From assembly GCA_037126765.1 (NCBI GenBank), contig JBBCBC010000033.1, positions 10,988,085 to 11,052,084 of the forward strand: a stretch of DNA of 64,000 nt. The letters run 5' to 3'. Made by a program: the position numbers and the translations under genes. The notes under the pieces were generated by a model. That model was not told the origin of the DNA, ran no database searches, and saw only the letters and a program-made list of their open reading frames with translations. This DNA is from Stenogyne calaminthoides. Its lineage: Eukaryota > Streptophyta > Magnoliopsida > Lamiales > Lamiaceae. This document shows, one piece after another, positions 32,900 through 43,116 of this stretch; the stretch's first letter is position 1; every line of letters starts with the position of its first letter.

Positions 32900-35800
32900 A
32901 TATTGTAGTCGGTAATGTCTTGGTAAATAAATCTGCTAAATTGTCACTTAAGCGGATTTGTTGCACATCGATTTCTCCATTCTTTTGCAACTCTTGAGTA
33001 AAGATGAATTTTCAGTGAAATATATTTGACTCTTTATAAAGTTAGCAAAATACATAAATGAATCGATTGTAATGAGACATGGTACTTCAGGACCAGGTAT
33101 CTTTTCATCTTTCTCTCGTGATCTAAAATGATCTTTATTAGGACCAAGTGACTTGATGAACATTGGGGGTACTCAATAGATGTGCATTTTTCATGTGAAA
33201 TAATTTAGTACCTTCTGGGTATAAATATTTTGATGGACAGAAATTTTATTTTCTAAACCAATGTAAAATTTAGTCTTTAGAAAAAAAAATTGATCTCAAT
33301 TTTTTTTTCTTTAGATATGCAACCGTCACTTGGAGCTCTTCAAGAGTTCCAGTCAAACTGAGATCATCAATTTATATTGTAACTATCACAAAATTTGATA
33401 ATTTTTTCTTTGTAAAAGCACATGAACATATTAGATCATCGATATGATGTACCTTCTTTAATTAGGTCTCTGATTAGGCAATTATGTCTCATACATTTAG
33501 ATGGTTTGAGCCTATATATATAAAGACGTTTATAATTTGACTGAAAATAATCTTTTATTTACATGCTTTAGGCATGTTAAATCCTTCAGGGATTTTCATA
33601 TAAATACTATCATCCAATGATCCACATAAATATGTGCTTATAAGATGTATCAATCAAATTAAATTCATATTTACTGCCAGATATATTATGTAGCGGAACA
33701 TTATTCGTAACAGGAGAAATTATTTGATCAAAATCAATAATGGGTCTCAACGAGAACCCTTGTGCTACTAATCTCGCTTTATACTTCACCACTTGTTATT
33801 CTCATTTCGTTATCATATAAATACACACTTCTGGGTGTACGTAAAATGAAACTAAAATTTTATAATTAATTTAGCGAGTCTATCTCTGCCACAATTTGCA
33901 TCTTACTATTTCACCTAGTCAAAGTGCTTCTGACACCCAACATATGTATTGGATCCATATTTTAATTAATGATAGTAAGAGCAACAGTGGATACAAATAT
34001 GTTGTCGTCGACAATGATATTTATATTGTAAGTTTCTCCTGTATTTGTAAAATTCATATAAATCAGATCTTCATCATTTCCCAAAATATATTGATCTGGT
34101 CATTCCGCAATCCTAGTATTACAATTATTTTGTGCACGTGTATTTTTACTAAGACATTCGTCTTCAGGACGAATCTCTTCAGAAGATCTTGAGAGTGACT
34201 GCATATATATTTTATTTTGCTAGCTTTGTTTTACCGCGAATTTATATATTTCATGTTATGAGGTTATTTCGTAAGGGCGCATTTACGCTTTTGGCGTGTA
34301 GGAGCATCAACAAATATATTTTATTTCATTGTAACCTCTACACTTTGTTATGTATATACGATAGGTATATGTGATCTAGTCACTCATTTTTTATCAGTAA
34401 ATGCATCTGGCGGGCTACTTGCTAAATATTGCAAGTTAAATTATCTTTTGAACTTCTGGTTCAATTTGACTTATGTGTGGATCTAAATGCTGAAGATCTT
34501 TTATCTTTTTCTAAATTTTTCGGCATTCATTTAATTTTGCAATCTTATCTCCCCCTAATGCCGTGAAATGATCTTCATTAAGTGTGCAGTTAGCAAACTA
34601 GGCTGCTAGGTTCATTGTTGTGGTGATATAGAAATATATACTGCACAACTGAATCTTTGCCGATGGGAATTTTTTATTATTTTCCACACACGAGTTGTAA
34701 AAATGGGGGTAGTCAAGACCGTATCCACTTCGGGGGAATACGATTCATCATAATCAAATTTATGACTTTGTGGAAAAACTTGGGCCACCTTGTGCCTTAT
34801 TATTTCACAAATTCATTTTTCTTTAGGAACTAGCTCTTCAGGAGAAACATCGTAAGATGTAACCTCTTCAGGAGGTTGAATTCTTCAACTAAGTGTAATT
34901 ATCTTTTGATTCATCACTTTTTATTTAATCCTCTTTTCTTTCGAGGATTTTTATCCTTTGAACCAAGAGATCCTCACGCTTCAGGTGTGCTTTACATTCA
35001 TAAGAACTTTTATTTGTCCTTCAGAGATGTCTTAAATCGGAACATATTCTGTAGGAATATGTGATTTAGTAAACTTTTTTTTTAGAGTCACTAAACATGT
35101 CTGTTAATTGATTTGCAACTTATTGCGATTGTATAATCTCGTAAACTTCTAGTTCACATACTTTAGTTCTAGGATCACACAAATACTTTTGTCTCATTTA
35201 GAGTTTCAATTGATATCCATTTCTGCGGATATTTTTAAAGTTCAACAAACTTCTTTGAGACTTGGGAGACAATAGTGCATTACTTGTAATAAATTTAATT
35301 CTTCCAGGGAGAAATGTAATAGCTTTTCTGGAGCCATTAAATCAAGTTTGCACTGCCATTTATAATATTAACAATTTTCTCCCCCTCATTATTTAATCTT
35401 AAATGTTTGACATAAACTAAAAATAGAGGTGCAAACATGTATATTCATAATCCATAGATTTTGAGATTGAGTCACACTCTCTTCGGGGAATGGACTATCA
35501 CGAGTGGGTCGGCACTCATGATTTCTTTTTCAACAATAATTTAATCTTCTGCTCGACCAAAATAAGATAAATTATAAAGTTTGAATATTTCTTAAATCAC
35601 CTTTCTCGATATTGCTACTTCAGGAGCATATTCGAGACGTGAAAAATATTTTTTTTTTCAACCATATCATCATCTGTTATTTTTTGCAACAAATAACTTT
35701 AATATAAGTGATTTTGAACATAATCGAATTACATTATTAACATATTTAAAATATAATAGTCGTAGGTGGAGCTCATCCAACCGACTTTTTGAATGACGGC

Positions 35801-35960
35801 CATCTTCAGGTGGTCGTATCTTTCTCTCTTTTAAAAAATCAGTAATAAGAGGCTATTAAGGAATTTTCACATAAATCCCAAGCTTATTCCGCGACAAACG
35901 GTTCTACTTATTGAAATTTTAAAAGGAATAAGGCATTTTTTTATCAAGGTGGAACCCTAT
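32900..35960 (-). pseudogene. copia gag-pol remnant
   Basis: Reading leftwards: a Gag core near 35800-35550 (TDDDMVEKNIF, MLLK, QYREKGD); a pre-integrase LSPKSQRSLLNFKNIRRNGY block near 35290-35210; then directly LCDPRTKVCELEV, which belongs after integrase, so most of integrase is deleted. RT follows at 33792-33610 (KYKARLVAQGFSLRP) and the RT/RNase H linker at 33163-32950 (PGPEVPCL, MYFAN). Many stops. Confidence 0.7.
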
Positions 35961-36136
35961 GGTAAGAATTTCAAAATCGTCTTATAATAAACTTATCTCG
36001 CGCCAAACGCAGGCACTGGACGGGAACAATTCTTGTCACCCTTAGACTCGCCTCCCCGCAAATGGAACAATCAAGTAAAATATCCAAGAAAATCAATAAC
36101 ATACAAATCCGTTATTTCTAATATATGTAGACAAAA

Positions 36137-36162
36137 ACTTGTATGCAATATTGCATACAAGT
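36137..36162. repeat. 26-bp perfect palindrome
   Basis: ACTTGTATGCAAT followed immediately by its reverse complement ATTGCATACAAGT, no spacer. Confidence 0.95.
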
Positions 36163-36773
36163 GATATATGAGTTTTTTTTTTTTTCCGGGTCAAATTAGG
36201 GAAGGGTTAGAATCTTTGGCGGGTTAATGGGCTTCCTCCTTCATCTTCACGACTTTCATGTGATCGAGAGGGTGATTTCTTCTTCTTCACACTCACGCAC
36301 TCACACGCAGATTTCTTCTTCTTCTTCCTCTTCTCGCGTTGCAACAAACGTGACCAGATCGCCATTGATTTTGATGGTGGTGCATATCTAGGTTTTTCCT
36401 CTTCTTCTCTTGTTCTTCCTTTTCTCTTTCTCTTCCATATTCTTTTTGTTTTCTTCAATTTTCTCATCCTCGCAATTTTACAGGTGATTTATTATGGTTT
36501 TTGAAGCAGTTTTTCAGATCCTTCTGCACTATTTCTATTTTCTGTAAATCTGTAATTTTGGACTGAAGATTTTTTTCGTGTCTGCACTGTTTTTTTTTTC
36601 ATGTAGTAACACTCTTTTGCTCATGTGGTAACACTCCTTTTGTTCATGTAGTAACACATCAAGTTGTTCTTTAAATCTGTAATTTTGGACTGGAATTTCT
36701 TTTCACGCTTGTACTGGTTTTATTTATGTGGTAACAAAATTTTCTTTATATGGTAACACTTTTTGTTCATGTA
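36163..36773. other. gene-leader-like region left of gypsy element
   Basis: No ORF supported. CT-rich leader-like sequence (36225-36470) is followed by a T-rich part with two TCTGTAATTTTGGACTG copies (36547, 36678) and several TGT(A/G)GTAACAC words (36604-36780). It could be the promoter and first intron of a displaced gene or part of an unrecognised repeat. The gypsy LTR begins at 36774. Confidence 0.4.
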
Positions 36774-37962
36774 TGTTGTGTTCGATATAATTATTCAGCA
36801 TTAATCGAACACGTAAGAGAGACACGTGTAATATTCGACTATTAAAATAATCATGCTCGATGGACAAGTGTGCTAGCCGCTCACTGACCAAACAAGTTTG
36901 TTCGCCAGCTCGCCACTTGTCAACCAAGCGAGCAAACTCGCCTACCAAAGTGAGTTTTGTTCGCCAAGCTCGCCGAGCAAACATCATTCGTTCGTCGGCT
37001 TGCCTCTCGCCTAACGAGCAAGTTTGCTCGTCGGCTCCCCACTCACCGAGCAAACATGAAGTTTTGTTCGCCAACTTGCTATTTACCAACCAAAGTTGCT
37101 CAATCAACCTATCGAGCAAACAGGCATGTTAGCCACTCAGATCAAGAAAGAAGGAATATCAACCTATAGAGCAAACAGGCATGTTAGCCACTCAGATCAA
37201 GAAAGAAGGAATCAAATAAGTTGAGTCAAGTGATCTGAGGGCTCAGACAAGTCTGAGGACTCAGGCAAGTCTGAGGACTCAGACAACTTAAATACTCAGA
37301 CATCCTGAAGGATCAGTATGTTCAATACTCAAACATCCTGAAGGCTCAGACAACCTGAGAGGTTAGTATGCTCGATGAGGACAATATTCCAGCATAAAAT
37401 TGATATGGTTTAACGGGGCAAACAAAGCATTCAGTCGAGCAAAAGATTGATTTGGACGACCAAAAGAGTGCCTTATAGACAAGCAAGTGCAAAGATCAAC
37501 CAGGAAGACGAAGTTGGAAACGTTAAAAAAGATATACATGAGTTCTTGCATGGTGGTTCAAGTCTCCAACTCATGCTTGCACACACCAGCTCATGCTTGT
37601 CGAAGTACTATAAATAGAAGAAAAAACAACAAGTTAAAGGTTCAGAAATTTCCCAGAGGGGTAAGGTTCACAAAAAATCCGAGAGATTATCCATGCACAC
37701 AAAAACCCTAGCACTCATATACCAACTCTCCAAATCATCTTTATCGATAGCGATTCATCTTCATGAGATGTATCATATATTGTACGTTTAAAACTCGCAA
37801 TACTACATCCCTGGCTTGTTATGCCCCCAGAGTAGTCATTTCTTGACGAACTGGGTCAACAAATTCCTCTTATTTACAGTTCATTTTATACGTGCATATT
37901 TTGTTTGTGAGTTGTCACCGAATTAGCCACATAATATTCTCCATATAAAATGACTCTCGACA
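36774..37962 (+). repeat. 5' LTR of gypsy element
   Basis: 1189 bp, TGTTGTGTTC...CTCGACA. TATA box TATAAATA at 37609-37616. An array of CTGAGGACTCAG-type words lies at 37225-37370, the stem-loop at 37826-37855. It matches the 3' LTR (63341 onwards) with roughly 20 differences in 660 bp, mostly C/T or G/A. Confidence 0.92.
37826..37855 (+). promoter_or_regulatory. conserved LTR stem-loop in gypsy, type CCCAG/CTGGG
   Basis: CCCAG, AGTAG, TCA-TTTCT-TGA, CGAA, CTGGG. Downstream of the TATA box, so in the transcribed R/U5 part. Flanks also resemble the copia LTR at 16700-16760. Confidence 0.6.
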
Positions 37963-37982
37963 AATTGGCTCTAGAAGGAGGG
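37963..37982 (+). other. primer binding site of gypsy element
   Basis: AATTGGCTCTAGAAGGAGGG directly after the LTR. It resembles the ATTGGCGC...GAAGGAGGG primer sites of plant Tat elements. The tRNA partner is not assigned. Confidence 0.6.
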
Positions 37983-38042
37983 TATCAAAAAACCAACCCA
38001 TACACAAACCCGTAGTGAGCCGAGGCAGAAAAAAGAAATATA

Positions 38043-39655
38043 ATGCCTAAATCTAGGAATACACAAACAGAGAGGTCGGGGCAAAGTCGACCTCACGACC
38101 GGAAAGAGGCTCAGCTCCAGCCTCATAAAGATCAGACAGTGGAGACCATCAATCTTGAGGATATTGCCAATGATCCCGCGGCCACAACAAAAGCCATCGC
38201 TTTCTTGCTACGAGCACAAAAAGAGAGGGCTGAAAAAGAGTTGGCCAAGTTAAAAACTCAAGATGATGAAGATCGACGCTCGCATACACCTGATAGCGAG
38301 CAAGTTAAGATAAAAGCTGCACGGAGGCGAGCTAATAAAAAAGGTGATGATACGTCTGATGACGAACAGCCTCAAGGGTCCAGACCATCAGCGTTTGGAC
38401 GTTTGAGGCTCTCCGCCAAAGACCGAATCGGCAATAATAGGCGACAGGATCCAGGGAAGGAACAGCCGATAAACAAGCCCGCTCATTCAGATCCTCATGA
38501 TCATCTGCATGCCGAACAAAAATCGGCTGGAACAAAATTATCTATCCATCATCGATTGGGTAGTCAAGGATGAACTTGGAAAGGGGGACTGTCCCATCAC
38601 GAGCATGACTCACTGGGTCCTCATGATGGGAAAAAGCCCCGATCCAAGTCTGTCAATTCCACAAAATTTGCGGAAATGCAGAAAGCCATCGAAGGCTTAC
38701 AGGCCGACCTTGCCGCGACCAAAGGACACCCTCGGGCGAGCAGAATACCCTGCTCGCCACTAACACCGGCGATCATGGCAGCCGAAATACAAGAGAAAGT
38801 GGCAAAAATCCCACCACCAATTCCCATGTTCGATGCTGAGTCAGACCCACATGTCCATCTCAACAAATACTCAGACTTTATGATCGCCATGGGTGCCACA
38901 GACGCAACGCAGTGCCGATCATTCCCCATGACTTTGGGTGATCGGCCACATAGATGGTTCTCTACTTTGCCCGCTGCGTCCATCACATCTTTCGCTCAAT
39001 TGGGACAATTTCTTATCCATGTGTGCTCGCCCAGTGCCAAAACAAAGGTTGGCACATTTTTTCCAACTAAGAGGTGAGTCTGATCGAGCATACATCGAAA
39101 AATTTGATAAATGTTTGTATGATGGGGCCCCAGTTGAAGAGGATGCCAAGATCCTCGTGGTGGTCGGAGGCCTGACCTTGAATACTGACATGTGGAAAGC
39201 CATGCATCAAGACTGGCCGAACACATATTCAGAATTCCGAGAGCGAGCAGCCAAGATCATAGCCATGCAGGATCTGCTCGCCCAGTCACGATTGGGTCAG
39301 GAAACAACAACTAAGAACGTTTTTGGGAAGAAAGTGATGAATGAAGGGGGGTACAAACCCCCAGGCTCTTTCAAACCATTTGAAGAAAGAGCGGAAGCAA
39401 ACGCCCTACGAAGTCTTCTGGGCATCTCAGCAGAGACAATTTTCAATCAGATCAAAGGTCGGGACATGTTGTCAGGCCTCGAAGAATCATAATGGACAAA
39501 AATCGGCTTAGTGCTTCCAAATATTGTAATTATCACGAGTACATCGGGCATAATACAGAAGATTGTCGTGATTTACTTCGTCAACTTTGGAAGCTATACG
39601 AAGATAATCGTCTTACCCAGTTCCTAAAAAAGCCGACGAGCAGAGACTCTCTTTA
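38043..39655 (+). pseudogene. gypsy gag
   Basis: ATG at 38043 (MPKSRNTQTE), charged N-terminus with a coiled-coil-like KERAEKELAKLK segment. A frame break lies near 38570. The Retrotrans_gag core at 38780-39300 reads FDAESDPHVHLNKY, then RWFSTLPAASITSFAQLGQF; a further frameshift near 39060 leads into LRGESDRAYIEKFDKCLYDG. Past a stop at 39490, the zinc-binding type motif YCNYHEYIGHNTEDC lies at about 39515-39560. Gag would build the particle. Two frameshifts and stops make it non-functional. Confidence 0.82.
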
Positions 39656-40019
39656 ACGTAAAAACATGGAGATCGCAGGGGTAAGTTTAAAAGTTCTAAC
39701 AAACATCCGACAAGTGATCCTCAAGAATCACGAAGAGGTCCGAATTACCCAAAAGAGGGCCTCCATTGTGGGTAGAGGTCGAGAAAGTCAAGAGATCCAC
39801 ATGATACGCCCCGAATATGGTCCAATTGGGTGGATGTTATCAGCACCAACATTATCGAGCAGGCGTAAGAAGATGGAGATCGTGCCATGCAAAGCATCCA
39901 TCGGTGAAGGTGGCGAGCACATCACCTAAAGACGCCACCCTCTCACCAAATCATGTTTTCGAAGACAATCTCGACGGTATAATTACCCCCCACAATGACT
40001 CTCAAACCATCAGTGCTCG

Positions 40020-40063
40020 TCTCCTCGGTTTGAAGGTGCACCGCCTCCTGGTTGATACCGGAG
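40020..40063 (+). pseudogene. gypsy protease, N-terminal part up to the insertion
   Basis: The frame reads HRLLVDTG, the aspartic protease active site, and is cut inside the DTG-A triplet region by the Sirevirus-like element (TSD CGGAG at 40059-40063). It resumes at 52428. Confidence 0.85.
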
Positions 40064-41794
40064 TGTAGGTCCCGAACGGGTTTTGTGAGGGTGGAAGTCT
40101 AGAGGGGAAGGGTGAATAGACTTCAAAACTTTTCATTCGGATCAGGTGTGAACTACAAATTACCCGATCAGAGTGCTAGTGTATCGATTTAGATCGATGT
40201 TCAATCTTCTTGAGTGCCCGAGGGCGATCGCTTTTATATATGTCGATTTAATCGAATGGTGCGGAAGCTTGTTTTTACCGTGTGAAAAACCGGTTTTATC
40301 AATCGATTCTTAAGTCGCTTTTTTAACGATTGGTGAAGTGTCGATCGATCGATCGATTGCTTGGTGCGGTGAACTTTAACTTTAGAATATGTATGCAGTT
40401 TAAACTCAGTTATGTGACTTGTGTAAAGCGATAAGAAAGCAAGTAAATGCACACAAGACGTTTTATAGTGGTTCGGACAAAACCCGTCCTACGTCCACTC
40501 TTCCCTTAACACAGGGGAACCTTAACCTACTTTAACCTACGGGACTTATATCCTTTTCAGGATGGCCGAGATGTTTACCGAGTTCCCACTCAAGCTTAAC
40601 CTACGGGACTTATATCCTTTTCAGGATAGCCGAGATGTTTATCGAGTTCCCACTCTACAACGTAACCAGCGGGACTTATATCCTACAAAGAGGATAGCCG
40701 AAATGTTTAATGAGTTCTCACTCTACAGACTTGACCTAACTTGCGTTTGGGTAAAAATGATTGGGGGTTCCAACTGGAAATCTATCCTGGTGCTTTAGAT
40801 AGCCAAATGCTAGTGGATAGGATTTCTTGCTAAGAACTATGGGATGAACACTCTATGAATAATCTTTAGATGTAGTGTTCTTTGGAGATTTGCTGTAGCT
40901 TTAGCTTCTTTAGCGATGTCTTCGTGTTTGTTCTTGAGTTTTTCACATTTCTTGAACCTCTACTTCAAAAATGAAGAATGATCCCATTTTATAGACCTCG
41001 AAATCAAGAAGCCGTTGGAGAGCAACTTGAATTTCAGGCTATATTAGGTAGGCTGTAGGATATGATTGTGACGTGCTGTGATTTTTGGCGTGGCCGTCGG
41101 CATGATTAGCGCCATTTTTGTCTGCAGTTGTCGTATCCGTATTGTCGGCTCTTTTTTGTGCACGTGTCTTTTTTCTCTCATGAGGCAAGACTTTTAAATT
41201 TGCCCATTAGATGATTGATATTCCTTTTGGAGAGGATTCATCTTGTGCGGTGTATCTTTTTGATTGTCACAGTGTGGTGACTTGATCAAATGCCCGGTCG
41301 ATCTACCATGTTGAGTCTTTGGTTTTGCACATTGTCTTAGCTTCAATATGCGAGACTCTGCTGAAAGTAGGTCTTGGTCTTTTGATCTTGGTGTCTACGA
41401 GCCTCGGTGTATTCATCAGATCTTGAGTCTTGAGGTTTGATCTTTGAGTCTTGAGTTTATCTGAGTCTTTAGGTTCATCCGAGTCTTGATGTTATCCGAG
41501 TCTTGAGTTCTTCCGAGTCTTGATGTCTTCTTGTCTTCACCGATCTTGACTTCTTATCATCGATTTGCGCTTAGTCTTGATCATCATCGACCCTCTCGGG
41601 TCATCCGATACTTCGACGACCTATACATCTTGAGTTCTCCTCAATATGTGACCTATCTTTTACATCGACTATCTATACATTTAATTTGGTCATCTTATTA
41701 CGAATCTAAGTCATCGATCGGTTGACAGTCCGATTGGTCCTATTACAACTTTGTTTGGAACTTCCATCAAAACTAAATTACATATTTCCCAACA
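40064..41794 (-). repeat. 3' LTR of Sirevirus-like element
   Basis: 1731 bp. Contains three tandem units of about 60-75 bp with CGGGACTTATATCC and GCCGAGATGTTTA (40511-40735), TATA on the minus strand near 40985-40995 and the stem-loop at 40467-40499. CAG/CTG words present in the right LTR are largely replaced here by CGA/TCG or CG. Confidence 0.9.
40467..40499 (-). promoter_or_regulatory. conserved LTR stem-loop, type AGTGG/CCACT (left LTR)
   Basis: Minus strand: AGTGG, ACGTAG, GAC-GGGTTTT-GTC, CGAA, CCACT. The copy in the right LTR is at 51074-51106 with one inner-stem change. Confidence 0.6.
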
Positions 41795-41815
41795 ATTTCC
41801 CCCTTTTTGATGGAA
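41795..41815 (-). other. polypurine tract of Sirevirus-like element
   Basis: The minus strand reads CATCAAAAAGGGGGAAAT directly before TGTTGGGAAAT. Identical over this junction to the 4.1-kb element at 22207-22235. Confidence 0.85.
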
Positions 41816-42011
41816 CCAAAACACTTAACAAAACTTGATCAGAAAAACAGATACCATGAATGGAAATGTAGATAATGCAAATAGTACATACCTCAGAAGA
41901 CAATGAGATGAATGTCTTAGAATCAGTGGGATGGAAAGATTTATTCAGATAGGTGTGTGCATTGTAGAATAGTGTAGAGCGTACCTATCATCTGATTCCA
42001 AGTTGTCTTCT

Positions 42012-43100
42012 TCAGGTGTACTTGAATATTTGCAGTTCTTTGGGGATGCCAAACATCCTGTACATCCTTTGCATTAGCTTGTCCAGCTCATCTTTTCTAT
42101 GGATTCCTCCTTTTTCAGCTAGTCCATAGTAGATGTTCTTGAATTTAACGGGATCTAGCTTGTTGTCTAGACGCAAAGGTGGAAGGAGTAGTTCAAAGGG
42201 TGGAGCTTCTGGTATGAGTGACATGATCTTGCCTTCTGTCATCACTGTCTGGTAGAAGTCTGGATATTTTGTTTCTAACCAGTTTCGAAATTCATCATCA
42301 TTTTCAGTCTGATCTTGATGAATTGGAATCTTCTCCATGATGTAGACGTCACATAACCATTCTCCTCTGATTTGATCCCATTCTGGAAGCAAATCTTGTC
42401 GTGCACAGAGGATGCCTTTAACAGGTGCTGGAAGGGCATTTTTCTCCCATGCAATCTCCTCTGCTGCAGCTTCGGTCTTCCTCTTCCTTCGGATGTAGGC
42501 AATGTTCAGCCCCTTTGCCTCTGCTAACTTCTGCTTCTTAATTGCGGCCTCTCTTATTCTCTGTCTTGTTTGCTCTTGGACTTGTTCAGGAGTCATCTGG
42601 CTTTTGGTGGAGAATGTCTAGCCTTGTCTCACGATCTTCGCAGATTCTTTCATCATCTTGCCTTTGCCTTTCTTCCTCCTCGAGTCCCGCTTTTCAGTTC
42701 ATCTTGTTCTTCTTCTTGCCTAATTTCTTAGCGAGTTCAAAGGCTCTTGGCACGATCATCGACTTCCATTCTTTTACGAAGCGGATGAAGAGAAGTCTTC
42801 AATTTTGTCGACTCTGGTAGTAATCTCGAAAGAGTACTTTTACCTTTCAACGATCTCTTTTTTGTGTTGCTCCACAGTTTCTTTTATTTCAAAGAACGAG
42901 ATCGGTAGATGAAGTGGGCGGGCAAGTTAGATCTGATGGTTTTTGGTAGAGATGAAAATTTTACCAAGCGTGGTTCGAAGTCCGATTTTCTTCTTCCTTC
43001 TCTTTTCTTGAGTCTGTTTTTATGTATTCTCTTTTCCTTGAGACTCTTTTCGGACTCTTTTCCTTCCCCTTTTTGGTTGCATCAAAGAGGTTGGACATCT
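42012..43100 (-). pseudogene. second extra ORF downstream of the env-like ORF
   Basis: An ATG-initiated ORF of 194 codons (42596-42012, start MTPEQVQEQTRQRIREAAIK) is rich in Lys/Glu/Gln at its N-terminus, likely coiled coil, with a C-terminal part that has YPDFYQTVM and PPLRLDNKLDPVKFKN. Related basic, coiled-coil-like sequence continues upstream to about 43100 (MSNLFDATKKGK) in other frames, so it probably was one longer ORF broken by frameshifts. No signal peptide or membrane segment. Not recognised; perhaps the C-terminal half of the env-like product or a separate protein. Confidence 0.55.
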
Positions 43101-43116
43101 TCTTGGTTCAGAGTTG

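Larger units (their letters stand above)
32394..36050 (-). mobile_element. decayed Ty1/copia element, 5' LTR missing
   Basis: The 3' LTR is at 32394-32704 and the minus-strand polypurine tract CCAAGGGGGAG directly precedes it. Pol and gag remnants follow to about 36000 in reverse. No matching 5' LTR was found to the right. The family resembles the pol of the element at 9651-16785, but the LTRs differ. Confidence 0.75.

Noticed and set aside
36860..37169. ORFs of 70-131 codons in the gypsy LTR
   Set aside because: They arise from repeated GAGCAAAC/TCGCC words in the LTR. The same shadows appear in the 3' LTR.
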